DNA of 64,000 bases from Anaeramoeba flamelloides (GCA_027625915.1 JANTQA010000057.1:992001-1056000); one strand, 5' to 3'; shown: positions 23,813 to 36,639, numbered from the stretch's first letter. Program-made: numbers and translations. The notes: a model not told the origin generated them from the letters alone.

Positions 23813-24075
23813 TAAACGATATTTCAAATTTTTGACTTACTTTATAATGTTAATGGAAGTTTTTTGAGTGTTTATCCCATATTCTTATCAAAAAATTATT
23901 TTCAAATTTTTGGATCTAAATCATTTTTTCTAATTTCTACAAATTTTTGTTTTTAAAATTTCAACTTTTTGTTTTTCTTGTGTTTTTTTTTTTCATTTTT
24001 CTTTTTTTATTTTTTTATTTAGTTCTTCCTCATTTTTTAAAAAATTTTTACTTATTTTTTTTTGCTTGGTACATA
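23813..24075 (+). repeat. Family B element, left-hand fragment
   Basis: Begins with TTTCAAATTTTTGACTTAC and matches 30315-30570: ATAATGTTAATGGAAGTTTT, then TTTATCCCATATTCTT, TTTTCAAATTTTTGGAT and a T-rich run. It stops before the long homopolymer of the fuller copies. Confidence 0.6.
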
Positions 24076-24679
24076 AAGCATAATTTTAATTTTTGTTTAA
24101 AAATGTCAAATTTAGATTATACATCTATTTATTTCTTAAAATAAGTGTAACATTTATAGTAAATCCAATTCTTTTAATACTTACCAGTTATCTAATGACC
24201 AGAAATTTGGATATTTTTTGAATTTTTTTAGACATCGGTAATTTCTAAACTCATTTACTAAACACAATATTACTTTAAAAGATGATTGGAAAATGTAACA
24301 TGCCTTTAACTGTCTTGAAAATACCATATTTTATCAATACACAAAATCTAATTCTAGTGGGATAAATTTTAACCGCAAGGGTGGTTGGTTTCTAAGTATG
24401 TGTGGGGGGGGGGTAAAGTTTTTTTTTTGTTAAAGGTACAGATTTTATTTTCTAAATATCTATTTATTTAAAAAATGGTCTATAGTGAATAATTTTGGGA
24501 TAAATAGAATAATATATCTCTATTGAATGGTTGATATATGAATGGAGTTATTTTAATTTATATAATCCCCATTTCAAAAAATGAATGGGGTTTATCTTTG
24601 CTGAAATAAGAAATTGAAATTAAAAAAAATTAATATTTTGTATTTCAATAACAACTAATTATTAAACTATAAACTGTTT

Positions 24680-25800
24680 CCCAAATAGTGTGTCTCTTTA
24701 TATTGGATGGAATTTATATTAGTTTAAAGGGTTTGATCAGATATTAGAAAGAACAAATTTATTTTAGAAATCAAAATTGAATCATTTTTTCACATTTTGC
24801 TTTTTTCTTTTTTTTTTTAAAACTTAATTCAGTTGCAATTTTTTTTTTTCTTTCAAGATCTCTAGTAACAAGTTAAAAAGTGTTTTTCACATGGTTTCGA
24901 AACAGCAAAAATGATTTTAGAAAAATCATATTGAATTCTAATGGAATTATCTAAGATCTTGAATTGAAGATCAAAATGAATATTGTTATTTATTTTTAAA
25001 GGGGTGAATAAGAATTTTAGTTTTATCCCAAAATTTATAACAACTAGAAATTGAACTAGGAAATTTCAGAATTAATAATTTAGAAAATAGTCCAAGTTGG
25101 AAATGTTGTTAGGTTTTCCAGAATTCAAAAAAAAAAATGAGTAAAATCTTGAATTTTTCTCAATTCTTTTAAATTTTGGAAAACCTCACGAAAGTGTCTG
25201 TAGAGTGTCTATCTATATCTCGGTTTTCTTGAGGTTTTCTGTTTTATTTATTAAGTGTTCTAGGTTTTTTTTACTTTTTGAAATAAACAGAAAATTTTAA
25301 TAAATTTTCGGTTAATTTCAAAAAGTAAAAAAAACCCAACGAAAATCTATTGATTTTACTAATAAACACGAAAACCTCAAAAAATCATAGAATACTTCAC
25401 AAATAAACAGAGAAATCAAGAAAACCTAAAGACACTTTTCCAAAATTCTAAAGAATAGGGGGAAATCCAAGATTTTCCTCAATTCTTTTAAATTCTGGAA
25501 AAGATAACTGCAGTTTTTTGTAATTTCTAAAAGTAAAAAAAATACTTCGGATAAAGAAAAGGGGTTAATAACACCTCCCTTAAATAATAGAAAAAAAAGA
25601 ATTTGAGTTTTTCAATTTTTAAGAAAACAGAGGGGTTGATCAGATTTTATTTCCATACAGAATATCAACTATTCTCTAGTGGGTATTATTCTACATATTT
25701 TTTATTTGTTCTTCAAAGTTCAATCATCAATAATAATGGATCTTTAGGAAAAAAACTTTTTTTTTGGATACCCCTTTGATACAAACAAAGTTTATTAAAT
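24680..25800 (+). mobile_element. Family D element, copy 2, split by hairpin repeat P
   Basis: The left part (about 24725-25000) matches 60330-60600 (TTTAAAGGGTTTG, TCATTTTTTCACATTT, AATTCAGTTGCAA). The right part (about 25590-25800) matches 60795-60980 (GAATTTGAG, AATATCAACTATT, CCCCTTTGATACAAAC). Between them sits hairpin repeat P at 25100-25512. The left edge is vague. Confidence 0.55.
25100..25512. repeat. Hairpin repeat P, copy 3 (long form)
   Basis: Contains two nested hairpins: GTTTTCCAGAATTC pairing with a TTTTGGAAAAC block, and AAACAGAAAATTTTAATAAA beside ATTTTCGGTTAATTT, followed by GTGTCTGTAGAGTGTCT-type end motifs. Immediately left, ATAGTCCAAGTTGGAAA (about 25089-25105) is the reverse complement of LINE sequence next to the P hairpin at 62238. 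This copy therefore carries a scrap of LINE flank. Confidence 0.65.
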
Positions 25801-26130
25801 TGAGTCTAAATTGTTTAAATGTTTGAATAAATGGCAACTAATAATTCAATTTGAAACGTAATTGGATTTATTTTTCTTTTCCAATATTCCATGTAAGGTG
25901 GTTTTAAAAACGTATATATAACGAGGTGTGGTTTTATTTATAAGTCATTTCAACAGATGTAATTTAAATTCCTGAAAGGCACTTTCCTTACAAATGTTAA
26001 AATATAATCATAATTATTTAAATATTAAGAAGAGTAAAAAAAATACTTTTGAAAATTTCACTTTTTTTAATTTTTTCGGCACATTATTTAAAAAGAAAAA
26101 AAAAAAGAAAAGAAAAGAATATATTTTGGT

Positions 26131-27675
26131 TTAATGGTTCTTATGTCTTTTTTTTTTCTTTCTTCTGTAGCTTTGAGATCTTGAATTATGATTTGATTTT
26201 GTAATTTTTTTTTTCTTTTTTCTTAATTTTTTTTTCGATTTCGGAGACAAGGATTTAAAATAATGGTTTTTATTCCTTCTAAAATGTTTTCTTTCGCTTG
26301 TCACGTTACTTGCTTTGCCCTTTGAACTTTTTTTATAATAATATTTATTATTTGTTGAATTTTTTTCATTCATTTGGTTAAAATACTTTTTAGGGTTTTC
26401 CTCGTCGCTGCCGCTGCCACTGCCGCTTCCACTTCCACTTCCACTCCCACTGCCACTGCCTCTACCATTATAATATCTTTTTTCGTTTTCAATTTCTGTA
26501 TCGAGATCTGTATGAGTGACCGAGTCTAATTCTGAATCGGAATTTGTATCAAGCTCCGAGTCTAGATCGCTTTCAGAATTGAAGTCTGTGTCTGTAAATG
26601 TTTCCGAGTCGATTGGCCTCTCTTTATATTTGCGATTTTTCCCATTTTTGCTATTCTTTTTATAGGACTTTTTACTCTTTTTTGAAGACAAATTCTTTCT
26701 TCGGCTTTTGTTTGTAGATTTTTGAAAAGTTTCGCTGTTCGGTTGTTGATTTCTTTTCCGACCAACCAAGATTCGATAATTTTTGGATTCTCTTTTTTGC
26801 TCCTTATTTGATAAATTTGAATTGCTATTATTGGAAGAATGATCTAAATATTTGGAATGATCGTTTGGGACTAATTTTTGAATAATGACACCTTTCACTT
26901 TCAGAACTTTGATGGTTTTTTTTTTTGTTTTTTTGTTGGACTTAGTTTGAGTTGTTGATAACGCGGGTTGTTTGTCGTTTGTGTGCCCTGACCTTTTCTG
27001 ATGGTTGTCGTTATTGGTTATTTTTTTTTTGAGATAGTTTGTGATCTTTTGGGATTCATTCTTTTCGTATTTAAGCTGCCGATCATTACCATTTCTCGAT
27101 TTGCTATTTGAAAGACCGTTTTGTTGTAGGTGCGTATTTGAAGCGCCATGCCTTCTGGGGCTCGTTTTTGTTTTTTTTGTCTGTTGGAAAGGCAAATTAT
27201 TGGATTTGCTTGTTTTGTTTTTGTGGTAACTGAAATTCGAGATTTGCTTTGCTTGAAGGCCTAGGTCTCTTTTCTTCAGAGTGCTATGATGGCCACGGCT
27301 TATTTGCTCGCTTTTAAGACCCTTGTTGAGGTTGTTGCCTTTATTACTTTCAAATGGCGTTTGTGGTTTTGTTTGCCATGGGTGCTTTGCAAGAGAAAAC
27401 CCAAGGTTGCTATTTGTTTGAGAATTTGGAAAATGTCTCACGTTTCTTGGATGACTATCAATGAGTTTTGGCAAGAATGGGTTCATTCCTCGGGAAAACT
27501 GAACTCTATTATTTTGGTTGAACGTCTTGAAAATGCTGTCTGTTTCATCAGATTCGTTTTCATCTCTTAAATAAGTCGAATCAAAAAAAAGATCAGAAAA
27601 ATTTAATTCAGATAGTTGTGGGGATTCATAAACTTCAGGTGCAAACAAACTTAATTCTGTCGTAGTAAACACCAT
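26131..27675 (-). CDS. Unknown low-complexity basic/acidic protein, 514 aa
   Basis: Single-exon frame of 514 codons with an ATG start and TAA stop; no family is recognised. The first 60 residues are moderately complex and acidic (LFAPEVYESPQLSELNFSDL). The next 270 are rich in Asn, Ser, Lys and Gln. An acidic Ser/Asp/Glu block follows (SETFTDTDFNSESDLDSELD), then a run of about nine Gly-Ser pairs near residue 410, and a strongly basic tail (SPKSKKKLRKKKKKITKS) that would serve as a nuclear signal. There are no membrane segments. Composition suggests a disordered nuclear or RNA-associated protein, but that is inference. Base composition is clearly richer in GC than the flanks, and codon use is even, so I take it as real. 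The Gly-Ser run is encoded by a six-base microsatellite (about 26407-26460) and is likely to vary in length. The neighbours are repeats on both sides. Confidence 0.65.
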   Translation of the reverse strand: MVFTTTELSLFAPEVYESPQLSELNFSDLFFDSTYLRDENESDETDSIFKTFNQNNRVQFSRGMNPFLPKLIDSHPRNVRHFPNSQTNSNLGFSLAKHPWQTKPQTPFESNKGNNLNKGLKSEQISRGHHSTLKKRDLGLQAKQISNFSYHKNKTSKSNNLPFQQTKKTKTSPRRHGASNTHLQQNGLSNSKSRNGNDRQLKYEKNESQKITNYLKKKITNNDNHQKRSGHTNDKQPALSTTQTKSNKKTKKKTIKVLKVKGVIIQKLVPNDHSKYLDHSSNNSNSNLSNKEQKRESKNYRILVGRKRNQQPNSETFQKSTNKSRRKNLSSKKSKKSYKKNSKNGKNRKYKERPIDSETFTDTDFNSESDLDSELDTNSDSELDSVTHTDLDTEIENEKRYYNGRGSGSGSGSGSGSGSGSGSDEENPKKYFNQMNEKNSTNNKYYYKKSSKGKASNVTSERKHFRRNKNHYFKSLSPKSKKKLRKKKKKITKSNHNSRSQSYRRKKKKRHKNH

Positions 27676-29254
27676 AGATTTTTAATAAATTGAATTAATA
27701 TTGTCCTACTAATCGTTTAAAAGGATTAAAATAGCCTTCAAGAAAAGTTTGTTTTTGGAAGAAGGAATAATAAGAATGACAAAAATGAAATAAAATGATG
27801 AGTGTGAGTCTGAAATATAAAGTAAGACCAGTTTATTTCAACTTTTTTGAGAACTCAACAGACACTAAATGTTTTGTATAGAAATACTTTTTTTACTTTT
27901 TTGAGGATTTTTGTTGTATTGGATTTTCCAAAAAGAGTTATTCAGCAAATAACTTTTGGGTTGTGAAATTGTTTGTATTCGTGGTTTTTGGCAAATAGAT
28001 TGTGTTGATATTTCTTCCAATACCACTTAACAGAAATCAATTATCCTGTGTTGAAAAATATCCACCAATGGATTTTTACCAAGAATTTTAATTAGTGCTT
28101 TCTTTTTCTAAAAAGGTAATTGAAAATTGTTTGCGTTTTTCAAATTATTTTTTTCACAAGAAAATTTGGATGTCTTTGAAATAGTCATTATTTGAGAACA
28201 AACCAATTTCGGACACTACTTCTTGGACTATATTTCAGATCTATATTGAAATCTACAAAGTTGACAACCATTCCTTAAAGAACATCTTTGAAATTTAAAA
28301 CACAGTATATGATAAAATGCAAAGAGTCTTTGTTAGCTTCGACTTTAATTGTATTGTGTCTTTTAATTTTTTTTTTTAAAAGTTACTGTTTCTTCTGGGT
28401 ATTAAACAAAAATGCTTTTAACTGTATCTTTCAAAGGATTATTCGTAAAAGTCATGAGAGACGTTTTATTTGAGGTTTGTGTCCTCTTCAATTTCTACTT
28501 TTGTAAACTTTTTTATTGATACTTGTTGACAACAAACTAGAGTTTAAGTCCTTTGTTGAACTATAGAAGTAGAACATTTAAGAAATTGAAATTATTTTTT
28601 TATCGAATCTTGAAGACCATCAAATTTTGTAAAACAAAAAGTAACGAATGTCGATCTACTTTAAAAGACAATTTTGGAATTACCCCGAAAAGGAAGGGGA
28701 ACAAAACAAAGAGATGATTTGAAGTTGTCGAATTACTTTTAAGACAAAAACTATTAATTTCATGTGGATCAAGTAGGAATTATTATTTTAAGTGACAGCG
28801 AGTGGAGAGGGTTTTGTTAAATTTCAAGAGTTCTATCTTTTCATTTTAAGGGTTTATTTGAAATAGGAAATTATTTCTTAAGGGATGAGTGTTACCATAG
28901 ATTTATTGAGACTAAAGGATACTAAAACGAATGTAAATCAAATTAGTGATATGAGGCTCAAATAGCACTAAAAAAAAACTATTATAATTTTTATTGGGAA
29001 ATAAATTAAAAGGATTTTTTGCTAATGTTCTATTTTCAAAATTTTCATTTTTGAATTTTTTTTTAATTATTTGAGAAATTTAAAGATAGGAACGAAAATA
29101 ATGATACACCTTGTAATTAAATATCAATATTTGGAACTTTCATATCTTGATATTTGTTGTTTTCTATTTATGAATTTCAACATTTATTCATTATTATGAA
29201 CCTAAAAAAACAAAATATTGATTATTAAATTTCCACTTCTAAAGAACTTGTTGT

Positions 29255-29755
29255 ATTTTCAATTCAAACTAAAACACACTATTTTTAACATAGTTGAAAG
29301 GGTTCAAAATTACAGTAATACGATTTCATGAAATTGGAAATAAATTTGATTTTTGTAAAATAGGAAAAAATTTTTTCATTGATTTTTGTTTTTGTTTTCT
29401 TTTCATATTTTGAAAACTGAAACTTATTTTGTTCGATCAAAAATTTTTTAGAACAATTGAAATAAGGTTAAAGTTGTACAAATTTAAAGAGAAGATCTTA
29501 AATAAAATTATTTCATATTCTCTGCCCATTTGCACAATCAATTATCTCAAGCGAATTTCCACAACTTTAACAATACCTTTTTTTTTTGATTTTCAAACTC
29601 CAAAATTTTTAACATACCAATAATTTATTTGTATTGATAATTTTAATTTTTTTGTTTTGTAGATATTGTCTTTTATAAAAAATTGTTAACATTCCAATTA
29701 GTAAATTGTTATTGTTTAGTATTTCTTCTGGAATTAATTAATTATATCTCTATAT
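29255..29755 (+). repeat. Dispersed repeat I, copy 2
   Basis: Diverged match to 5090-5580 over most of its length and, reversed, to 44560-44850. The right edge is close to a TA microsatellite at about 29750-29771. Class unknown. Confidence 0.6.
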
Positions 29756-30314
29756 ATATATATATATATATCAAAAATTGAATTCCAGTTTTTGAAAATT
29801 TTGAATTGTGGTTATTTATGAGTATCTGAAAATAATTTGTCAAATAATAATCAAAGTCAATTATTTAATTTTCTTTTAAAAATTGACTTTTAATACAAAA
29901 ATCCAATTTCAAGAGAAATTTATGAAAGCAAGTTGTTTTATTTTTTTTTTTTTGAAAGATAAGCTAAAAAAAAAAACAATTTTATTGAAATATTTACATT
30001 TGTTATTACAAGAAAAAAGATCTTTTTTTAAAGAAAAATTTACTAATTTTGAGTAGTATTGAATGTTTCCATATCTGTTTTTTTTTTTTTTTTTTCATTT
30101 TATAGAAATTTGTTTGAATATTTTTATCAATATTTAACAAGGAAGTGACAGAGACTAATAGAAGAAATACAAATTTCCCTTTAGATCTAATTTAACCATT
30201 TATCAATTTATATTTTAAAAAATATATATTTGGAATCTATTTTAGCTAATTCTTGTCATTTATTTCCAGAGTTAAAAAGGAACGATGAAATAACCCTTCA
30301 AAAAATGTTTTATT

Positions 30315-30488
30315 CTAAACTATTTTTCATAAATTTTGACTCATTATAATGTGAATGGGAGTTGTTTTGAGGGTTGATTCCAGTATTCTTTACAAAAAAT
30401 ATTTTCAAATTTTTGGATAAGAATCATTTTTTCTAATTTTTGTTTTTCTTTTGCTTTTTCAAATTTTTGTTTTTCTTTTGTTTTTCTT

Positions 30489-30534
<46 letters not shown>

Positions 30535-30921
30535 CCTTTTTTTTTTTTTTTATAAGATCATGTGGAAAAAAAAAGAGATCTTCGAAAAGAAAAATAATCA
30601 CTATGAAAATTGAGACTATGTAATGTCTTTGAAAATGGATTTAATTATTCATAAAAAATCTTGTTGTTCAACTTTTTTTCAGTGAAAGTTCAGTAATAAA
30701 AAATGGGTAATGCTCATTTCAAAAATTTTGACTCACTTATTTTTAGTTTTTGGTTTTATTTTTTTTAATTTTTAATATATCAGGCTTTAATAGATTTAGA
30801 ATGACTTAAAAGAGAATTAAAAATCATATTTAGTTATTAATTGCTCTTGAATACTAAAGGATAATTTTTTTTTTTCAATTTATTATTTCAGGTGAGTCAC
30901 AATTTTTGAAAAAGAGTTTAG
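30315..30921 (+). mobile_element. Family B terminal-inverted-repeat element, copy 1
   Basis: About 607 bp, starting CTAAACTATTTTTCATAAAT and ending with the inverted counterpart (ATTTTTGAAAAAGAGTTTAG). An internal copy of the TTTTGACTCAC motif lies at about 30728-30738. It contains a T homopolymer of 44 bases (30491-30534), two C, then 15 more T. Its reverse complement matches the copy at 45101-45743 along its length. It has no coding capacity, so it looks like a non-autonomous DNA element (MITE). Confidence 0.8.
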
Positions 30922-33900
30922 ATTAATTTTTTTTTGTTAAGATGCTTTTCATTGTAGACCTTTTATGAAGATTATTAAATTATGTCTAGCTTTAATTATC
31001 CAAAATGAAAAAAAAAAAAAAATTCTTTTATTAATTTTTATTTATTTTTACATTATTTTTCATTCTTGAGAATCCTCACAACCAAAAAAAAAAAACAATA
31101 CACCATTGAATTTGAATCTTGTTTTAAAAAGAGATAGTTTTTTTTTTTTAAATAAATACACTTTTGAAAAATAAATATAAAGTTCTTTGGTTGTAAAATT
31201 TCTACTTTACTGGGGGTAAAATAATTTTTACACATTATCCTTTTTGTAGAAACATGTGTTATTTCCGTTTGGCTAAAGTTTTTTTAAAAATTGAGGGATC
31301 AAAAACTAAACTCTTTTTCAAACAAAAAAGCAAACATCTATCAAATAACCAATACTCTCAAATTCAATTGTTAATAAGATAATTACTCTTTGGTGGTTTT
31401 AATTTTAATTATTTATTTTTTCATTTTTTCATTTTTTTTTTAGTAATGAATATTGAAAAGTTGTAAATTGAAAAAAAAAAAAAAAAAACAAGAAAAAATA
31501 AACCAATTTGTAAATAATATGATAATATCAAAATGGAAACAGTTTGATTTTGATTTTGAATGAAATATATATAGGAATTAAGTAAAGTCATTATTGTATT
31601 AATATTTGGAATAAAGAAAAAAGAAAAGAAATAAATAAAAAAAACAATTTAAACAAAAAAAAGAGATGAATTGTGGCTTTATCCTGAAAATGAGACTTTA
31701 AAGAACAAAAATTAGACTTTAAAGAATAAAATTTGTAAAGAAATTGTCCCCAATTCACCAATTTCAGCAGTTTTTTATTGATTTTGTAATTTTTTCTCCA
31801 CATAAATTGACAAAACGGTATTTATCACTTCAAATAACAGAGAACTTCTTTTTTTTAAATATTTAATTTGAATTTTTATTTTATTGTTTTAAGGGATTTT
31901 AAATATTCAATATATTGTTTTTTATGTTTTAGGGGGTCGGTGGGTGGGGTTATTATATTTTAGAATTATACTCCAATTAATTTGATCCAATTATCAATAA
32001 TACTTTAAATTTTATCTGCCCTTTTATCCGGAAAAGAGTTTAGATGTTATTAACCTATCAAACATCTTTTATATTCTCTACGTTTTTATATGTATATCAA
32101 TGTAATATATGACTTTTAAGAATTATAAGATAAGAAATCCAATTAAAATTATAAATTTTTGTTTTTTGTTTTTACTATAATTTGAAATTTTGAAAAAAGA
32201 ATTTACACCATGCAAATCCAAAATATATGTGAATATATTTTCAGTTTCAATTTTGATTCTTTTTGTATAAAAAAAATCAAAAATAAATGAGGTTTTGATT
32301 ACATTAAATTGAATAATTTGTTTTTAAACAAAAAATAAAACATCAACTTATTTTTTGTTTGAATTCATTTACAATAGTATCCCATCATTCTTCAAAATTT
32401 AATAATTCCAAAAGATGGTTTTAAAAAAAATTTGAAAGGATTTGAAGGATACTCAAAAAAAATACATTTGTGAGTTTGAAACCCAGGATTTTAGTTTTAA
32501 TCCTCTTTTCACCAATTCTGATGTTCTGTAGTTATTCATTTTTTTTTTTTTTTTTTTCTTGCTTTGTATTGGAATCAAAAGAATCTTTTGAGTTGAATAG
32601 TGAATTTGGTACCAAATAAAAAATTCTTTTCTGATTTTGTTTTTTAATACCGAATGTGTACCAAAGGAAAAAAGATTTTTTTGATGTAAGGGGTTTAAAA
32701 TCAAACAACTGTTAATATTTTTGAGAAATTATTTTTAGAGGGGGTCCACCTGTGGAAAACGTTAATAAAAATTGATTTCATTTTAATAATTCTAATCTTA
32801 TGATTCATTATTTTAATTGATGTGTTTCAAAAAATTACATCAATTGAATTCTTTTGGAAACTTTAAATATTTCCCAAAAACAAAATAACCTTGATTCCTC
32901 TGAGACCCAAGATCATTTCTAAATATTATATATTTTGTACAATACAATTAAAATATGTTCAAAAAAGTTAAAAGTGGATGAACTTAGAGGTAAAAAACCA
33001 ATTGTAAATTTTCATTGTTTTGTTCAAGAATTTTTGTAAAGTTTTTGTATCAATACATTAATTTTTTTTGTCAAAACCACGAAAAAACCTATAATTTTCA
33101 ATATTTTTAGTTTTCCATTAATTTACTATGTTTAAAATCATTTTGATCGAATTCCCATCATAATTGATCCCTAATAGAATCTAGAATTTGGATACTCATT
33201 ACAATTATCCTTGAATGAAAAATATATTAAAAATGATTCAACTTTAAGGGAATAGGAAATAAAAAAAAATATTCAATTAAATTTAATAGCAAATTCAAAA
33301 AAAAAAAATTAAAGTATCTTGGAATTGAAAAATGGTGTAAAAATCAGATTACAAAAAAATAAAATTTCCTTTTAATGCTATTTTCAGAAATTTATTATTG
33401 TTTGTAAATGAATGATCATTTTTTCTATTTTTTGAAAAGTTCAAAATTTAACATATTTCGGAAATATTTCTAAAAAAAAATTTTTTTTTAAAAGAAGAAA
33501 GGAATCTATTTATTTGAGAAGGGGGTGTACAATAATAAACAATACAAAAAAAATCACTAAGTTCTAAAATAGCCCAGTATAAAAAATCCACTTAATTTCA
33601 AAAAAATAAAAATAATTATTTAAAACTTTAAAGAAATATAATTTTTTAATTCCATGAACAGTTCAAATCAATTTTTTTCACTTGTTACAAATCAAAAAAA
33701 TTCAAGAAAAAATCAAACAATCAAATTAAATATTTTCACAAAATACCTTTTTTTAAAACCTGGAAACCCCAAATTATAATCTAAAGAAATATTTTTTAAT
33801 ATGTTATTAATATTCAACAATTAATTAAAAAAATGTATAAAACACTTTTTGAAAACATGTAAAATTCAACTTATAACCCAAAGAAATACTTTTGAATTTG

Positions 33901-34260
33901 ATTCTTTTTAATCGATAATTAATAACCCAATATTAATTGTTTTCAGTAGATTAATTAACCCAAAGATTAAATGTATAGACAGACTTTACATTTTTTTCTC
34001 AATCTTTTGAAGATTTTCGTATAAAACAAAAGCAATTCAAATAAATAATTTTAATAAAAAAATACTAGATTTTATCAAATAACTGATTTTAATACAAACA
34101 GTTAGTTATTTGTACTCTGAAATATTTGAAAAAGTATATTGACTAATCTTTTAAATTTCAAGAAATTTCAATAAATAATTTTTGTCAATAAAAAGAAATT
34201 ATCAATCTTTTTAGATCTTCAAGGATTCAATATTTGATTTATTTTTATTTTGTTTTAAGG

Positions 34261-34450
34261 GTCTAGTCATTTACCGTGAAAAGGCACCATACTCAAGGGG
34301 TGACCTGAGACCAAAAAGGGTATTGTGAAATAGCGATTCTTTTGGTTGACAAAATTCAAATAACAAAAAAAAAAATTCCATACGATCTTCTTTGACAAAA
34401 AATTCAACGAAGAAAAAGAGTTCTCAATTTCAAAAAATCAAAATTTTAAA
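34261..34450 (+). repeat. Repeat J, copy 2
   Basis: Matches 9486-9665 (TTGGTTGACAAAATTCAAAT and the flanking ACAAAAAATTCAAC). No hairpin P is seen beside this copy. Confidence 0.7.
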
Positions 34451-34678
34451 AAAAAAATTCATCTTTTCTCATTTTCTTTTTCAAAAGGGGTTAAATTTCT
34501 TTAATTTAAAACAAATTGATTTCTTGTATTTCGCAATCAATTTTATTCGATTTAGTCTGATTTGTGGTCATTTTAAACCCCTCTAAATTTGACCAAGTAA
34601 GGATTAGGTAATAGTCTTTCAATAAAAATAACTCATTTGAAAAAAGAAAAAAAAGAAAAAAAAAGTCACCAAGATCTC

Positions 34679-34783
34679 AAAAAGCGCCAAAGAGCAACAC
34701 TTCAAAACTGACATAGTTGTTTTCAGAATTGTAATTCACAACCATTCTAATTGGAAATTGAGTGTCTCTCTTTGGCGCTTTTT
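34679..34783. repeat. Small foldback with 16-bp perfect arms
   Basis: AAAAAGCGCCAAAGAG at 34679-34694 pairs exactly with CTCTTTGGCGCTTTTT at 34768-34783; the spacer is 73 bases. The GCGCC core is unusual in such AT-rich DNA. It could be a tiny MITE or a transcribed hairpin. Confidence 0.7.
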
Positions 34784-35230
34784 TCTAAAAATGTCCTCTT
34801 TTTTAATTGTTGATTTTTGGAGATTGATCATACATCATAGGTTGGTTGGTTTTTGATTGGTGTTAGGTCCTCAATAAAAGTACTAAAAAGTTTTTTTCCA
34901 TTTCAGAATAAAAAATTTCACCGTAATGACTCTACCCTTAAAATTAAATGTACAATACTATTGTTTCATACAGACTCTCTGAAATTACTAAAAGTGAGAT
35001 TTCTTCATATTAAAAATTTTTTAAAAATTTTTCTTTTGTTAATTTGGATCCAAAAATCTAAACAAAAAAAGGATTAGATCTATTGAATGAAAATTTAATT
35101 GCGAAAAAATATACTCTTTTAAAAATGAAAACCCATTTCTCGAAAAGTTGATAAATGAGGTTGATTATCAGGTTTAATTGTTCTCTTGTGTAAATAATTA
35201 CTCTATTAATTTTAGTTAATATATATATAT

Positions 35231-35822
35231 ATAAGCTATTTCCAATAAAGTGGGACAAATTTATTTTAAAATATATCTTTTAAACTAAATCTTCGAAAAG
35301 GCATTTAAATATCCAAAATCATTAACAACTATTTATAAATTCTAGATAATAATTCAATTTTTTTCTTAGTATTGTATTAAATAAATAAAAGATATTAAAT
35401 TTTCTGATCTCGATTTTATCTGGTATTTTTTAGGTGCTAAAATTGGTGTTTATTATTTTCTTTTTGATTGAAAAAATCGTTTTCATCACTTGTTTAATAT
35501 CAACAAATTTTCAAATAGAATTGAAAACATATAACTGTATTTTATTGTTTAAAAATTCATTTGTATCCTTTCAATATTTCTGGTTTTTTATTGAAATTGG
35601 TCGTACATTGTTTTCACTGAAAAAAGTATTTTATTTTTTTTTCATTTTTTGAAAATATTTCATCCAACTTATAATAAAATAAATATCTTAGCCATTTATT
35701 CAATTGGTATTAATATTAAACTTAATTTGATATCATCAATTAATGAATACTACCACTAACGAAGATCATTTTTTATGAAATGTAAAAAAAAAAAATGCCA
35801 CACTTTTTTGGAAATACCATAT
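35231..35822 (+). mobile_element. Family A terminal-inverted-repeat element, copy 1
   Basis: About 592 bp, from TAAGCTATTTCCAATAAAGT to ACACTTTTTTGGAAATACCA, with TA at both flanks as expected of a TA-target duplication. Same length and collinear with 57756-58342 (same strand) and 40203-40793 (reversed). No transposase frame is seen. A non-autonomous Tc1/mariner-like MITE is the likely class, from ends and TA target only. Confidence 0.8.
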
Positions 35823-36149
35823 ACATATAAGAGTTACTCATTCCATAAATTTCCTAAAAATGTTTTACAATACACTACTGTTACTTTCGAAATAAAAAGA
35901 ACAAAATTTTTATTCCACTTTCCGAAAAAATAATATCTTCCAAGAATTAATAGAAATCAAAGTTCCCAATTCTAAAAAGACCGAAATTAATAATTTAAAC
36001 TTTTTTACGAATATTAAAAATTTGAAAAGTTACCAGATTTAAAAATCTTTCTTGGGTAAATTGAATGAAAATTCTGTTCAATTTATTTTGAAACAAATAG
36101 TATTCAAATTTTAACAAATTTACTCACCAATTTGTTCCTCAATTATATG

Positions 36150-36425
36150 AATAAAAAATCTTGTAAAATTTCACTTTGGCTTATAAATAAATTCACACAA
36201 ATATCTGAAATTTTTTAATTGGTTTCCATTTTTTAAATTTTGTTTACACATGTTTTCAATATAGCATTATCTATTGATATAAATGTTCAGAAAACTTTAT
36301 AAAATTGATTTGACTTTTAAAAGATTCTTTCTCTTGAGTTAAATTCAAAGTTGAGAGACTAAATTATAAAAATGGAAATTGATCTTAAAATGGTAATCAA
36401 TAAATTTGAATTTCTCAGTCAGTTG
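36150..36425 (+). repeat. Repeat F, copy 1
   Basis: Matches 39625-39900 on the same strand: TTCTTTCTCTTGAGTT is shared exactly, followed by AAGTTGAGA and ATTATAAAA blocks. The class is unknown. The two copies lie on either side of the Rac gene. Confidence 0.65.
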
Positions 36426-36639
36426 TATAACCATCAATCAAAACTTTCTATTCATTGATTTAAAATCGAATCTATTCATTTATTTATTTCGTTTTTATTG
36501 TTCACAAATTTGGAGTTGACTTAAAAACCTAATTGTGTTTCTATAAACATTCTTGAACAAATTTTCACTGAATTTACCATAGTTATATTTTTCTGTACAA
36601 TTAATTCTCAATTAAAAATTAAAAATTTAAACAACCCTA

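Larger units (their letters stand above)
21376..26130. other. Intergenic, AT-rich, nested repeats
   Basis: No gene is supported. Open frames at 22184-22444, 23470-23730 and 23947-24144 are low complexity or overlap repeats. Content: a (TAA)n tract near 23237-23251, a partial family B element (23813-24075), a run of ten G at 24404-24413, and a family D element (about 24680-25800) interrupted by hairpin repeat P (25100-25512). Confidence 0.6.
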
